Source: JALZKA01 sp963786495 (GTDB lineage Bacteria > Actinomycetota > Thermoleophilia > Solirubrobacterales > 70-9). From it: a stretch of 64,000 bases of DNA. Under the pieces are notes generated by a model. It had not been told where the DNA came from and searched no databases. It worked only from the letters and a program-made list of their open reading frames with translations. The stretch's first letter is position 1, and each line of letters opens with the position of its first letter. Shown piece by piece: positions 55,526 to 64,000 of this stretch. Where the stretch lies: NCBI GenBank assembly GCA_963786495.1, contig CAWAZL010000004.1, positions 62,001 to 126,000 on the forward strand, read 5' to 3'. A program made the position numbers and the translations under genes.

Positions 55526-56698
55526 GTGAAGCCCAGGCCAGGTCGAAGCGGACGCAGAGTGGTGGTTGCGGGCCTGGCTGTGGCGGTGACATTAAGCGCC
55601 GGTGCGGTGTTCGCGGCAGGCGGAAAGCGGGGCAACTTGAAAGTCGCGCCCACGAGCCCTGAGGCCGTGTCGGGCGACCGGGCCGAGATCGTCGTCTCCG
55701 GCAAGCTCGACGACAGTCCCGGGACCGACCTCGCTCTCCAGAATTCGTTCGAAGCCGTCGCGATCCTCTCCGGGCAGGGAGGCGGAGACTTCACCGAGAC
55801 CGGTACAGAGGCGGTGGGTCAGGCGCCTGTGCAGGTCGCCGTTGCGGACCTCGACGGGGTGAACGGCAAGGACCTCGCGGTGGCCTCCCGCAACGCGGGG
55901 AACCTGACGGTTCTCCTCAACGACGGGACGGGCAACTTCGCAGCGGCCCCCACCAGCCCAGAGGACACGAACGGCGGCGGGGTGGCGGCGGCCGACTTCG
56001 ACGGCGACCAGGACATCGACCTCGCAACCGGGACGAACTCCTCCCCCGGCACCGGGATCGTTCTCCTCAATGACGGCACCGGCGACTTCACCGCCGGTGA
56101 CGGCTTTTCGAGTCCCATCACAGACCGACTCGCCAGTGCCGATTTCGACGATGACGGCGACCCCGATCTGGCGGCGTCCGGAGCTATCGCCGACACGGCA
56201 CTCGTTTCGTTCAACGACGGGGATGGCAATCTCACCGAGCCAATCGCACTGCCTAGCGGCGCCACGGGGGATGCTCGGACCGTCGCCGTGGGCAAAGCAA
56301 ACGGCGACGAGTTCTTCGACATTGCGGTCGCCAAGAGCGGGGGGGTTGACGTCTTCCTGAGCGACGGCGAGGGCGACTTCGATCGGTCACCCGACTCTCC
56401 GGCTTCCGGGCCAGGAGAGTCATTCGGTGACGTTGCGATCGCCGACCTGGACCGAAACGGGCGGAAGGATCTTCTCGTCGGAGGCGTGTTCTCTGGCGAC
56501 ACCGGGGTGAGCGTGTTCCTCAACAGGAAGAGCGGCTTCAAGGAACCACTGACGAGTCCCGAAGCGGTAGCGGCCGGCATCGGCGCGCCGTGGCTCGCCC
56601 TCGGTAAGTTCGACGATCGGAAGGGCCTGGATGTAGCGGCGGCCTCCGGGTCTGGTGGCGCAGTCAGGATCCTGCTCAACCGCTCGCCGGTCAAGTAG
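55526..56698 (+). CDS. Secreted FG-GAP/VCBS repeat protein
   Basis: 390 residues from GTG 55,526, chosen for the ribosome-binding site GGAGGAAG six bases upstream. Signal peptide: RRVVVAGLAVAVTLSAGAVF then AAGG. The mature protein is a run of FG-GAP blades with Asp-rich calcium loops: VAVADLDGVNGKDLAVASRN, AADFDGDQDIDLATGTN, ASADFDDDGDPDLAASG, IADLDRNGRKDLLVGGVF. These form a beta-propeller like integrin alpha heads, usually for adhesion or as a scaffold. It lies alone between repeat sets A-B and B'-A', as if it were the cargo of a duplicated segment. Confidence 0.85.
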   Translation: MKPRPGRSGRRVVVAGLAVAVTLSAGAVFAAGGKRGNLKVAPTSPEAVSGDRAEIVVSGKLDDSPGTDLALQNSFEAVAILSGQGGGDFTETGTEAVGQAPVQVAVADLDGVNGKDLAVASRNAGNLTVLLNDGTGNFAAAPTSPEDTNGGGVAAADFDGDQDIDLATGTNSSPGTGIVLLNDGTGDFTAGDGFSSPITDRLASADFDDDGDPDLAASGAIADTALVSFNDGDGNLTEPIALPSGATGDARTVAVGKANGDEFFDIAVAKSGGVDVFLSDGEGDFDRSPDSPASGPGESFGDVAIADLDRNGRKDLLVGGVFSGDTGVSVFLNRKSGFKEPLTSPEAVAAGIGAPWLALGKFDDRKGLDVAAASGSGGAVRILLNRSPVK

Positions 56699-56715
56699 CA
56701 GCAATCTCATGCGGA

Positions 56716-56877
56716 CCCCGTAGTACTGCTTTGGTCCCGACTGCTACGTCCAATCCGTCCAGAGAACCTGCTCGCGGGGACGGTGGGGGACGCACGGGAC
56801 GCCAGCGCACGCATTGACGCTTCAGGTAGGCCGGCTGGGGGCCGAGCGGTCGCTGGTTCAAATCCAGTCGCCCCGAT
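56716..56877 (+). repeat. Repeat B, second copy, ending in the 3' half of a proline tRNA
   Basis: Second copy of repeat B, directly oriented and 1.48 kb from the first. The 46 bases 56,832-56,877 are the same as 55,352-55,397. Upstream the two copies differ at about one position in four and by small gaps. Again no 5' half of the tRNA is seen. Confidence 0.65.
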
Positions 56878-56903
56878 CGCCGACGTCGTTCCAAAGCGCT
56901 TAG

Positions 56904-57015
56904 GCGCTTCGCATGGAAAGCACGTAACGCGGATCTCGCCGAGAGTGATTTGACGGCCCTATGTGTCCCGCTATCTCACTCTCGACGAGTTTAGGTGCTT
57001 TTCGTCCAAAGCACC
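56904..57015 (-). repeat. Dispersed hairpin repeat, further copies
   Basis: Three nested palindromes in one gap: GCGCTTCGCATGGAAAGCAC at 56,904-56,923; CGAGAGTGA with TCACTCTCG at 56,940-56,984; and GGTGCTTTTCGTCCAAAGCACC at 56,994-57,015, which is also the start of repeat A copy 2. Read on the minus strand, 57,015 to 56,955 matches 35,678-35,735 (GGTGC, GGACGA, AAGCACCTA, CGAGAGT, CGGGACA in the same order and spacing). Confidence 0.7.
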
Positions 57016-57132
57016 GAACCCGCGAGGTCGGGATGAGCGCCACTGGCTGGCGGCACCCTCCCCCTCGATTTGGCCACGCGATCGAAGGTGCGATCGCCGC
57101 GGCCTGATGGCGCCGATCACGACTTCGGCGGT
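56992..57132 (-). repeat. Repeat A, second copy (141 bases)
   Basis: Direct repeat of 55,091-55,231 with two mismatches seen. The near-identity stands in contrast to repeat B, whose copies have drifted, so A was copied or converted more recently, or is under selection. The 33-codon frame of the first copy has a premature TGA here. Confidence 0.85.
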
Positions 57133-57153
57133 TGGAGGCTTATTCCTGGGGTG

Positions 57154-57552
57154 CTACTTCGGCGCGAGGAAGAGCCTCGGCTCCTTGCGGTCCGGTGGGG
57201 CCGGGGTGGAGGAGATGACGTAGGAGCCGGCCGCGGGGATCGTGACGTCGGCGATGTCGCGCCAGGCGATCTTGTTCATCTGAGCACCGACGTTGACGCG
57301 TCCGGGTTCGCGAACTTCGAGCGGCTCGCCCGAGCTGGTCGAGACCGAGACGGTGAAGCCCTCGGGCCTGGGGAAGACCAGCCGGTCGTTCTCCGTTGGC
57401 GGGTTGGTGCTCTCCGCATAAGCGATCTTCAACTCACCCGCCGGCAGCTCGACCGTCTGCTCGGTTCCCGCTGGAACCTCGCCGAGCGCGGACGCGCCCT
57501 TTGCCGTCTCGGGAATGCCGACCACCATCTTCAGCGCCTTTTTCCAGTCCAT
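57154..57552 (-). CDS. Small hypothetical protein, 132 residues
   Basis: From ATG 57,552 the protein reads MDWKKALKMVVGIPETAKGA, then a beta-rich body (TVELPAGELKIAYAES, FTVSVSTSSGEPLEVR, WRDIADVTIPAAGSYVISS). The open frame continues upstream to 57,681 but that part crosses the divergent gene's leader. Compact, no signal, no membrane segment, no known motif. I do not recognise the family. It is the only minus-strand gene between the repeats and the S15 hydrolase. Confidence 0.6.
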   Translation of the reverse strand: MDWKKALKMVVGIPETAKGASALGEVPAGTEQTVELPAGELKIAYAESTNPPTENDRLVFPRPEGFTVSVSTSSGEPLEVREPGRVNVGAQMNKIAWRDIADVTIPAAGSYVISSTPAPPDRKEPRLFLAPK

Positions 57553-57673
57553 CGCGGCGAAACCATACGTCACGCGTCCAGGCGCACGAACGGATTTCGC
57601 ATGGTTTCGGGTTTCAGGGGTACCCGGGAGTGAGGACAAGAAAGTCCCACCCTCTCGGAAAGGAATTCGGATA

Positions 57674-58099
57674 ATGAGCACAGCAGTGATCGTCCTGATC
57701 GCGATCGGCGTTTTGGCCGTCGTTTTGGCGCTCTACTTCGCGAGCCGCCGGCAGACGGCCCAGAAGCGCGAGGACCAACGCGTTATCGCCGCCGAGCACC
57801 GCCAGGAGGCGGAGCTGAACCGCCTGAACGCGGACAAAGAATCGGCCATCGCCGACGAAGAGGCGGCGGCCGCCAGGCGCCAGGCAGCCGAAGCGGAGCA
57901 ACGGGCACACTCGGCGCAGATCGCGCAGCTACGAGCCGACGCGCACGCGGAGCACGCAAACGAACTGGACCCGGACGCAGATCCGGGCGAAAAAGACTTC
58001 GACGAGCGCCAAGAGGTGTTCGACGGAGAGCGGGATGGCCCCTACGCGGGTGAGAGGCCGCCTGTCAGCGAGCCGGAACCCGCCCGGCGCCAAGGCTGA
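57674..58099 (+). CDS. Single-pass membrane protein with a charged coiled-coil tail
   Basis: 141 residues from ATG 57,674, with AAAGGAATT upstream as the ribosome-binding site. One N-terminal membrane helix (TAVIVLIAIGVLAVVLALYF) is followed by a highly charged helix of about 80 residues (QKREDQRVIAAEHRQEAELN, AAAARRQAAEAEQRAHSAQI) and an acidic disordered end. Topology: N-terminus outside or in the membrane, tail in the cytoplasm. Similar small proteins are widespread in Thermoleophilia with no known role. Confidence 0.65.
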   Translation: MSTAVIVLIAIGVLAVVLALYFASRRQTAQKREDQRVIAAEHRQEAELNRLNADKESAIADEEAAAARRQAAEAEQRAHSAQIAQLRADAHAEHANELDPDADPGEKDFDERQEVFDGERDGPYAGERPPVSEPEPARRQG

Positions 58100-58121
58100 C
58101 GCGGGTCTAGATAATGGCCGT

Positions 58122-59939
58122 GTGAAGAGGCACGGCCATCTCCTTGGCGTCCTAGCGGCCTTTGCTGCGGCAGTCGTGTCCCCTCCGAGCACGGCCGCCG
58201 CGGCCGAGCCGCTAGGGCTCGTCTGTGCGGAGCACGAAGAGCTCCGGGAATGCTCGGGCCTGGTTGACAGCTGGGACGGCATCCCGCTCGACACCACGGT
58301 GGTTCTGCCGCCCGGTCTCGCGAAGGACCTACCGCTCGTCACCCTCGTCCACGGATTCGGCAACTCCAAGTACGAGTACCTCGATCCGGCGTCCGAGGCA
58401 TACACGGGCAACGCGTACACCTGGGCGCGGCGCGGCTACGCCGTCCTGACTCACACCGCGCGGGGCCTGTGGGGCTCATGCGGAACGCCCGAGGCGCGCC
58501 TCGCGAGCCCGCTGGCGTGCCTGGACGGCTACCTACACCTCGCTGACGTCCGCTACGAGGTGCGCGACACGCAGGAGCTGATCGCACGGCTCGTCGACGA
58601 GGGTCTGGCGGACGCGAACCGTCTCGGGGTCACGGGTGATTCCTACGGAGGCGGCCAGTCACTGATGATGGCGGCGCTCCGCGACCGAATCATGCTCCCG
58701 GACGGGAGCTACGCACCGTGGCGCTCTCCCGAGGGAACGCGGATCAGCCTGGCCGGCGCGGCGCCAGTGATCCCGTGGACCGACCTCGTCAGCGCCGCGG
58801 CCCCGAACGGCAGCGTTTCGTCCACACGGCGAACCTCCCGGAAGCGGGCTACGACCCCGGTGGGGGTCGAGAAGCTCTCGGTCGTCAACGCGATCTTCCT
58901 CGCAGCGGAGTTCGCGGTGGGCCCAGGCCAACCGATCGGCGAGCCGTTCATCCCGGGACGGCCCATGGGCTTCATCGCGCCGCTCGGCACCGTCCCCGAG
59001 GCGGACGTCGCGGGCTGGGTCGCCCGCACAGACCTCGGCGAGCCCTACGACGACGCGCAGGCGCAGTCGATCGTCAAGCTCCTCGCCGACTATCACTCGC
59101 CCTACTACTTGCGCGCGAACCGGGCGCCGCCACCGCTCTTCCTTGCCGCCGGGATGACGGACGACCTCTTCCCGGCCGACGAGACGCTTCGCTTCGCGAA
59201 CCGCACGCGCCGCAAGTTCCCCAACTTGCCCCTCAGCGTCATGCTCGGCGACTTCGGTCATCAGCGCGCCGCGAACAAGCCCGCCGAGCGCGAGCGCCTG
59301 GTTGCAGCGATCGACGAGTGGTTCGCTCGATACGTCAAGGGCAATGGTGCGAAGCCCGACGAGGGGGTTGAGGCAACGGCGCAGCGCTGTCCGCGCTCGG
59401 GGCCCGAGGGGCGGACGTTCCGCGGCCGGTCCTTCGCCTCGCTGGCCAACCGCAAGCGGACGCGGCGTTTCACGGAGCCGGCGACCGTGACTTCAACCAG
59501 TGGCGATCCGCAGGTCGCGCTGGCGCTCGACCCCGTGGCCGGCATGGGCGACGGCTGCGTCACCACCCAGCGCTCCGAGGCGGCCGGCACGGCGCGCTAC
59601 GAGCTGAAGGCGGCAGGCCGGCGGGCGATCACAATGATCGGCGCGCCGCGTCTTCGCGGCCGCCTTGGCCTCGGTGGGGCAACGCCGGGCATCCCACAGC
59701 TGATCGGCCGCCTCTGGGACGTCGCGCCGGACGGCGCGCAACAGCTCGTTGCCCGCGGCCTCTACCGGCCGGCCGAGGGCCCGAACCGCTGGGAGCTACA
59801 CCCGAACGGCTGGCGCTTCAAGCGGGACCACGCAGCCGAGCTCGAGCTCCTTGGCCAGGAGGCGCCCTACGCCAGGCCTTCGAACGGCGCGTTCGAGGTG
59901 GACGTGGAGCGGCTGCGAATCACGCTGCCGCTGCGTTGA
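58122..59939 (+). CDS. Secreted S15/CocE-type alpha/beta hydrolase
   Basis: 605 residues from GTG 58,122. A signal peptide (HLLGVLAAFAAAVVSPPSTA) precedes an alpha/beta hydrolase core: LPLVTLVHGFGNSKYEYLDP, nucleophile Ser in GVTGDSYGGGQSLMMAA, acid in FLAAGMTDDLFPADETLRFA and His in LGDFGHQRAAN. A C-terminal jelly-roll domain (TSTSGDPQVALALD ... RLRITLPLR) is the usual third domain of S15 and CocE enzymes. The short stretch 58,812-58,858 is out of frame: the alternative frame gives FVHTANLPEAGYDP, which fits better, so two compensating indels are likely. Peptidase or esterase cannot be told apart. Confidence 0.83.
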   Translation: MKRHGHLLGVLAAFAAAVVSPPSTAAAAEPLGLVCAEHEELRECSGLVDSWDGIPLDTTVVLPPGLAKDLPLVTLVHGFGNSKYEYLDPASEAYTGNAYTWARRGYAVLTHTARGLWGSCGTPEARLASPLACLDGYLHLADVRYEVRDTQELIARLVDEGLADANRLGVTGDSYGGGQSLMMAALRDRIMLPDGSYAPWRSPEGTRISLAGAAPVIPWTDLVSAAAPNGSVSSTRRTSRKRATTPVGVEKLSVVNAIFLAAEFAVGPGQPIGEPFIPGRPMGFIAPLGTVPEADVAGWVARTDLGEPYDDAQAQSIVKLLADYHSPYYLRANRAPPPLFLAAGMTDDLFPADETLRFANRTRRKFPNLPLSVMLGDFGHQRAANKPAERERLVAAIDEWFARYVKGNGAKPDEGVEATAQRCPRSGPEGRTFRGRSFASLANRKRTRRFTEPATVTSTSGDPQVALALDPVAGMGDGCVTTQRSEAAGTARYELKAAGRRAITMIGAPRLRGRLGLGGATPGIPQLIGRLWDVAPDGAQQLVARGLYRPAEGPNRWELHPNGWRFKRDHAAELELLGQEAPYARPSNGAFEVDVERLRITLPLR

Positions 59940-59944
59940 GTTAG

Positions 59945-59983
59945 AACGGGGTCAGACCCCCTCAACCGGTGTCAGACCCCGTT
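59945..59983. terminator. Hairpin between convergent genes, made of REP-like units
   Basis: AACGGGGTC and GACCCCGTT pair over nine bases; inside are the palindromes GGGGTCAGACCCC (59,948-59,960) and GGTGTCAGACCCC. It fills the gap between the S15 hydrolase and the glutamine synthetase, both of which end here, so it can serve as a two-way terminator. The unit form is the same as that at 47,739. Confidence 0.55.
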
Positions 59984-59988
59984 AGCGC

Positions 59989-62133
<2,145 letters not shown>

Positions 62134-62291
62134 GCTGGTTTTGAGTCCTCCTGAAGTGATTTACGAGAGAGAGATTGGCTCTCAGCCTAGTGCGTCAAAG
62201 GGGACATGAGTTATCCACATGTCGAAAGATCTTCAGGGCCAGTTCGCCCATGCGTAGTGGGTTCTGGGCCTCACGCGGTACGGTGGCTTTA

Positions 62292-63008
62292 ATGGAGCGC
62301 GACGCCGCTCTCGAAGCGGTATTCCAGCCGGTGCGCCCGCCGACCACCTTCGAGGAGACGGTCGAGCGGCTAGGTACCGCGATCCGCCTTGGCCTGCTTG
62401 CGCCAGGCGCGAAGCTGCCGCCCGAGCGAGAGCTCGCCTCGGAGCTCCGGATCTCGCGCTCGACTCTCCGCGAGGCGCTGACGACGCTCACGCAGTCGGG
62501 GCTACTGGTGGCCACGCGCGGGCGGGGTGGAGGCACCTTCGTGGTCTCCGACCCGCCGCTCTCTGGCGACGAGCCCGAGCCCCTCGGAAAAGCGGCGTGG
62601 TCGGTGCTGGAGCACCGCATCGCAATCGAGACGGGGGTGACGCTCCTCGCATGCGAGCGGGGCGAGCGCACGGACTTCGATCGCCTCGACGAGCTGGTCG
62701 ACCGAATGGCCGAGGTGGACGACTTCGAGGAATACCGCCGAGCCGACATTCGGTTCCACATTGCCCTCGCCGAGTGCGCGCGCTCCCCTCGGCTCGTCAC
62801 CGAGATGACGGAGGTCCAGGGTGCGATGAGCGAGCTGATCGGCCTGATCGCCCACCCCGACCAGGTGCTGACCCATTCGAACGAGCAGCACCGCTCCCTG
62901 GTCCAGCTTCTTCGCCGGGGCGACGCGACCCGCGCGGTCGGCCTCATGCGCGAGCACATCGAGGGCACCGAGCACATCCTGGCGGGCCTCCTCGGAGCGG
63001 CGCCTTGA
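62292..63008 (+). CDS. FadR-subfamily GntR regulator
   Basis: 238 residues from ATG 62,292. N-terminal winged helix: LGTAIRLGLLAPGAKLPPER, ELASELRISRSTLREALTTL, GLLVATRGRGGGTFVVSD. C-terminal FCD domain with likely metal ligands in RRADIRFHIALAECARS and SNEQHRSLVQLLRRGDATRA, then MREHIEGTEHIL. FCD regulators sense small carboxylates. It is divergent from glnN and followed by a convergent GcvT-domain gene; control of one or both is probable. Frames upstream of 62,292 are open but look non-coding. Confidence 0.88.
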   Translation: MERDAALEAVFQPVRPPTTFEETVERLGTAIRLGLLAPGAKLPPERELASELRISRSTLREALTTLTQSGLLVATRGRGGGTFVVSDPPLSGDEPEPLGKAAWSVLEHRIAIETGVTLLACERGERTDFDRLDELVDRMAEVDDFEEYRRADIRFHIALAECARSPRLVTEMTEVQGAMSELIGLIAHPDQVLTHSNEQHRSLVQLLRRGDATRAVGLMREHIEGTEHILAGLLGAAP

Positions 63009-63017
63009 CGTGGCGCG

Positions 63018-64000
63018 CTAAGCCTTGATCCGCTCCATCTTCGGGTCGAAGAGGGGCTCCCCGGCGGTCTCGCCCGGGATCCACTGTCCGAAGATCTCGA
63101 TCTCGACCGCCGTCCCGGGCTCGGCCTTGTCTGGCGGGACGTACGCGTAGGCGATCGAACGCTCCAGCGTGTAGCCGTACCCGCCCGTGGTCACGCGGCC
63201 ACAGATCTCGCCGTCGATCCTGACCGGCTCGTTGCCGAGGGCGACCGAGCGTGGGTCGTCGAGGAGGATCGCGACGAGGCGCGTTCGCGGCCCATCGTCC
63301 TTCGCTTGAAGGAGCGCCTCGCGGCCCTTGAACCCGCCCTCCTTGTCGAGCTTCACGCAGAAGCCGACGTTTCCCTCATAAGGCGTCTCGTCCGGCGTGA
63401 TGTCCGCGCCCCAGACTCGGTAGCCCTTCTCAACCCGCATCGAGTCGATCGCGCGGTAGCCGCCGGCGACCATGCCGTGGGGCTCGCCCGCCTCCCACAG
63501 CGCCCGCCACAGGCCGAGCCCGTACTCGCTCGGGCAGTAGAGCTCCCAGCCCAGCTCGCCGACGTAGGTCACGCGAAGCGCCCGCACCGGGACGTGGCCG
63601 ACCGTCAGGTCCTGAAGCGTCATGTATGGGAACGCCTCGTTTCTGAGGTCCTGCGGCACCAGCGGCTGGAGGATGTCGCGGGCGCGCGGGCCCCAGATGC
63701 CGAAGCAGGCGTACGCGGAGGTGACGTCGTGGACCTGGACCGAGCCGTCGGGCGGCAAATGACGGGTGATCCAGCTGCGGTCGTGCCGCCCAAACGCAGT
63801 CCCGGTGACGATCGAGAAGCGGTCTTCGGCCAGGCGGGCGACGGTGAAGTCGCACTCGATGCCGCCGCGGCTGTTCAGCATTTGCGTGTAGGTGATCTGC
63901 CCGATCCCGCGCGCGACGCGGTTGTCGCAGAGGCCCTCGACGAAATCGGCGGCGCCGGGCCCTGAGATCTCCATCTTCGCGAACGACGACTCGTCGAAGA
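63018..64000 (-). CDS. GcvT-domain enzyme (dimethylglycine/sarcosine dehydrogenase type), N-terminal part outside the window
   Basis: The frame is open to the last base (FDESSFAKMEISGPGAADFV), so the N-terminal part, probably an FAD domain, lies beyond the window. The visible 327 residues are an aminomethyltransferase fold: YTQMLNSRGGIECDFTVARL, YACFGIWGPRARDILQPL, VTYVGELGWELYCPSEYGLG and GYRAIDSMRVEKGYRVWGAD, with the C-terminal barrel GRVTTGGYGYTLERSIAYAY. FDESSFAK at the junction is typical of dimethylglycine dehydrogenase-like proteins rather than of GcvT alone, which would begin here. It transfers a one-carbon unit to tetrahydrofolate. Confidence 0.85.
   Translation of the reverse strand, partial: FDESSFAKMEISGPGAADFVEGLCDNRVARGIGQITYTQMLNSRGGIECDFTVARLAEDRFSIVTGTAFGRHDRSWITRHLPPDGSVQVHDVTSAYACFGIWGPRARDILQPLVPQDLRNEAFPYMTLQDLTVGHVPVRALRVTYVGELGWELYCPSEYGLGLWRALWEAGEPHGMVAGGYRAIDSMRVEKGYRVWGADITPDETPYEGNVGFCVKLDKEGGFKGREALLQAKDDGPRTRLVAILLDDPRSVALGNEPVRIDGEICGRVTTGGYGYTLERSIAYAYVPPDKAEPGTAVEIEIFGQWIPGETAGEPLFDPKMERIKA

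Noticed and set aside
55051..57153. Insertion sequence with transposase
   Set aside because: Repeats are present but no transposase, integrase or terminal inverted repeat pair with target duplication was found.

Overview
The window reads as two unrelated pieces of high-GC actinobacterial DNA joined near position 34,490. The left piece (1 to about 34,490) has the marks of the class Acidimicrobiia: secreted proteins built on a 42-residue GYWLVASDGG-type repeat, and CGG/CGC-mixed arginine use. The right piece (about 34,495 to 64,000) looks like Thermoleophilia (Solirubrobacterales): a compact type II fatty-acid operon, type III glutamine synthetase, FMN-dependent hydroxy-acid oxidases and heavy CGC/GCG codon use. 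Two genes of opposite strand, a glycosyltransferase and a beta-propeller, both lack their N-terminal halves exactly at the join, with no spacer. The simplest reading is a chimeric contig; a genomic rearrangement is the alternative. The taxon names rest on recognised family style, not on a search.

Left piece: a large surface-polysaccharide locus. It holds two Wzm/Wzt ABC exporters, each with a C-terminal Wzt substrate domain (7.2-9.4 kb and 20.1-22.1 kb), about a dozen GT4/GT2 glycosyltransferases, a methyltransferase that runs into a coiled coil (WbdD-like layout) and a large HAD-domain protein, an FkbM methyltransferase, a sulfotransferase, one RmlB dehydratase and several small helical accessory proteins. 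Several glycosyltransferases are tandem paralogues. Between the two exporters (13.2-19.8 kb) lie three adjacent secreted wall-active proteins on one strand (subtilase, SpoIID/LytB, PGRP-type amidase), all ending in the same repeat domain. A working model is that these enzymes bind or process the surface of the cell that carries the exported glycan.

Right piece, in order: a cut beta-propeller protein; an FMN alpha-hydroxy-acid oxidase followed by a Tat-signal paralogue that has lost key residues; an amine oxidase with a palindrome at its promoter; a GAF histidine kinase and LuxR-type response regulator that lead directly into a complete FAS-II operon (fabD, fabH, fabG, acpP, fabF, carboxyltransferase, GDSL hydrolase, MaoC dehydratase, then fabI); a small acidic protein; dinB with an SOS box; an L,D-transpeptidase lipoprotein, a Tat-exported barrel protein and a stand-alone Hcp-like protein; a methyltransferase and an acyl-CoA dehydrogenase; an FG-GAP secreted protein flanked by duplicated repeats that include the 3' half of a proline tRNA; two small unknowns, an S15-type secreted hydrolase, type III glutamine synthetase, a FadR-type regulator and the C-terminal part of a GcvT-domain enzyme that runs off the end.

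Reading frames are broken often in the left piece (about thirty apparent single-base shifts by my reading) and much less often in the right piece (about nine). Most are probably assembly indels, so many genes below are given as one interval with the shift points named.
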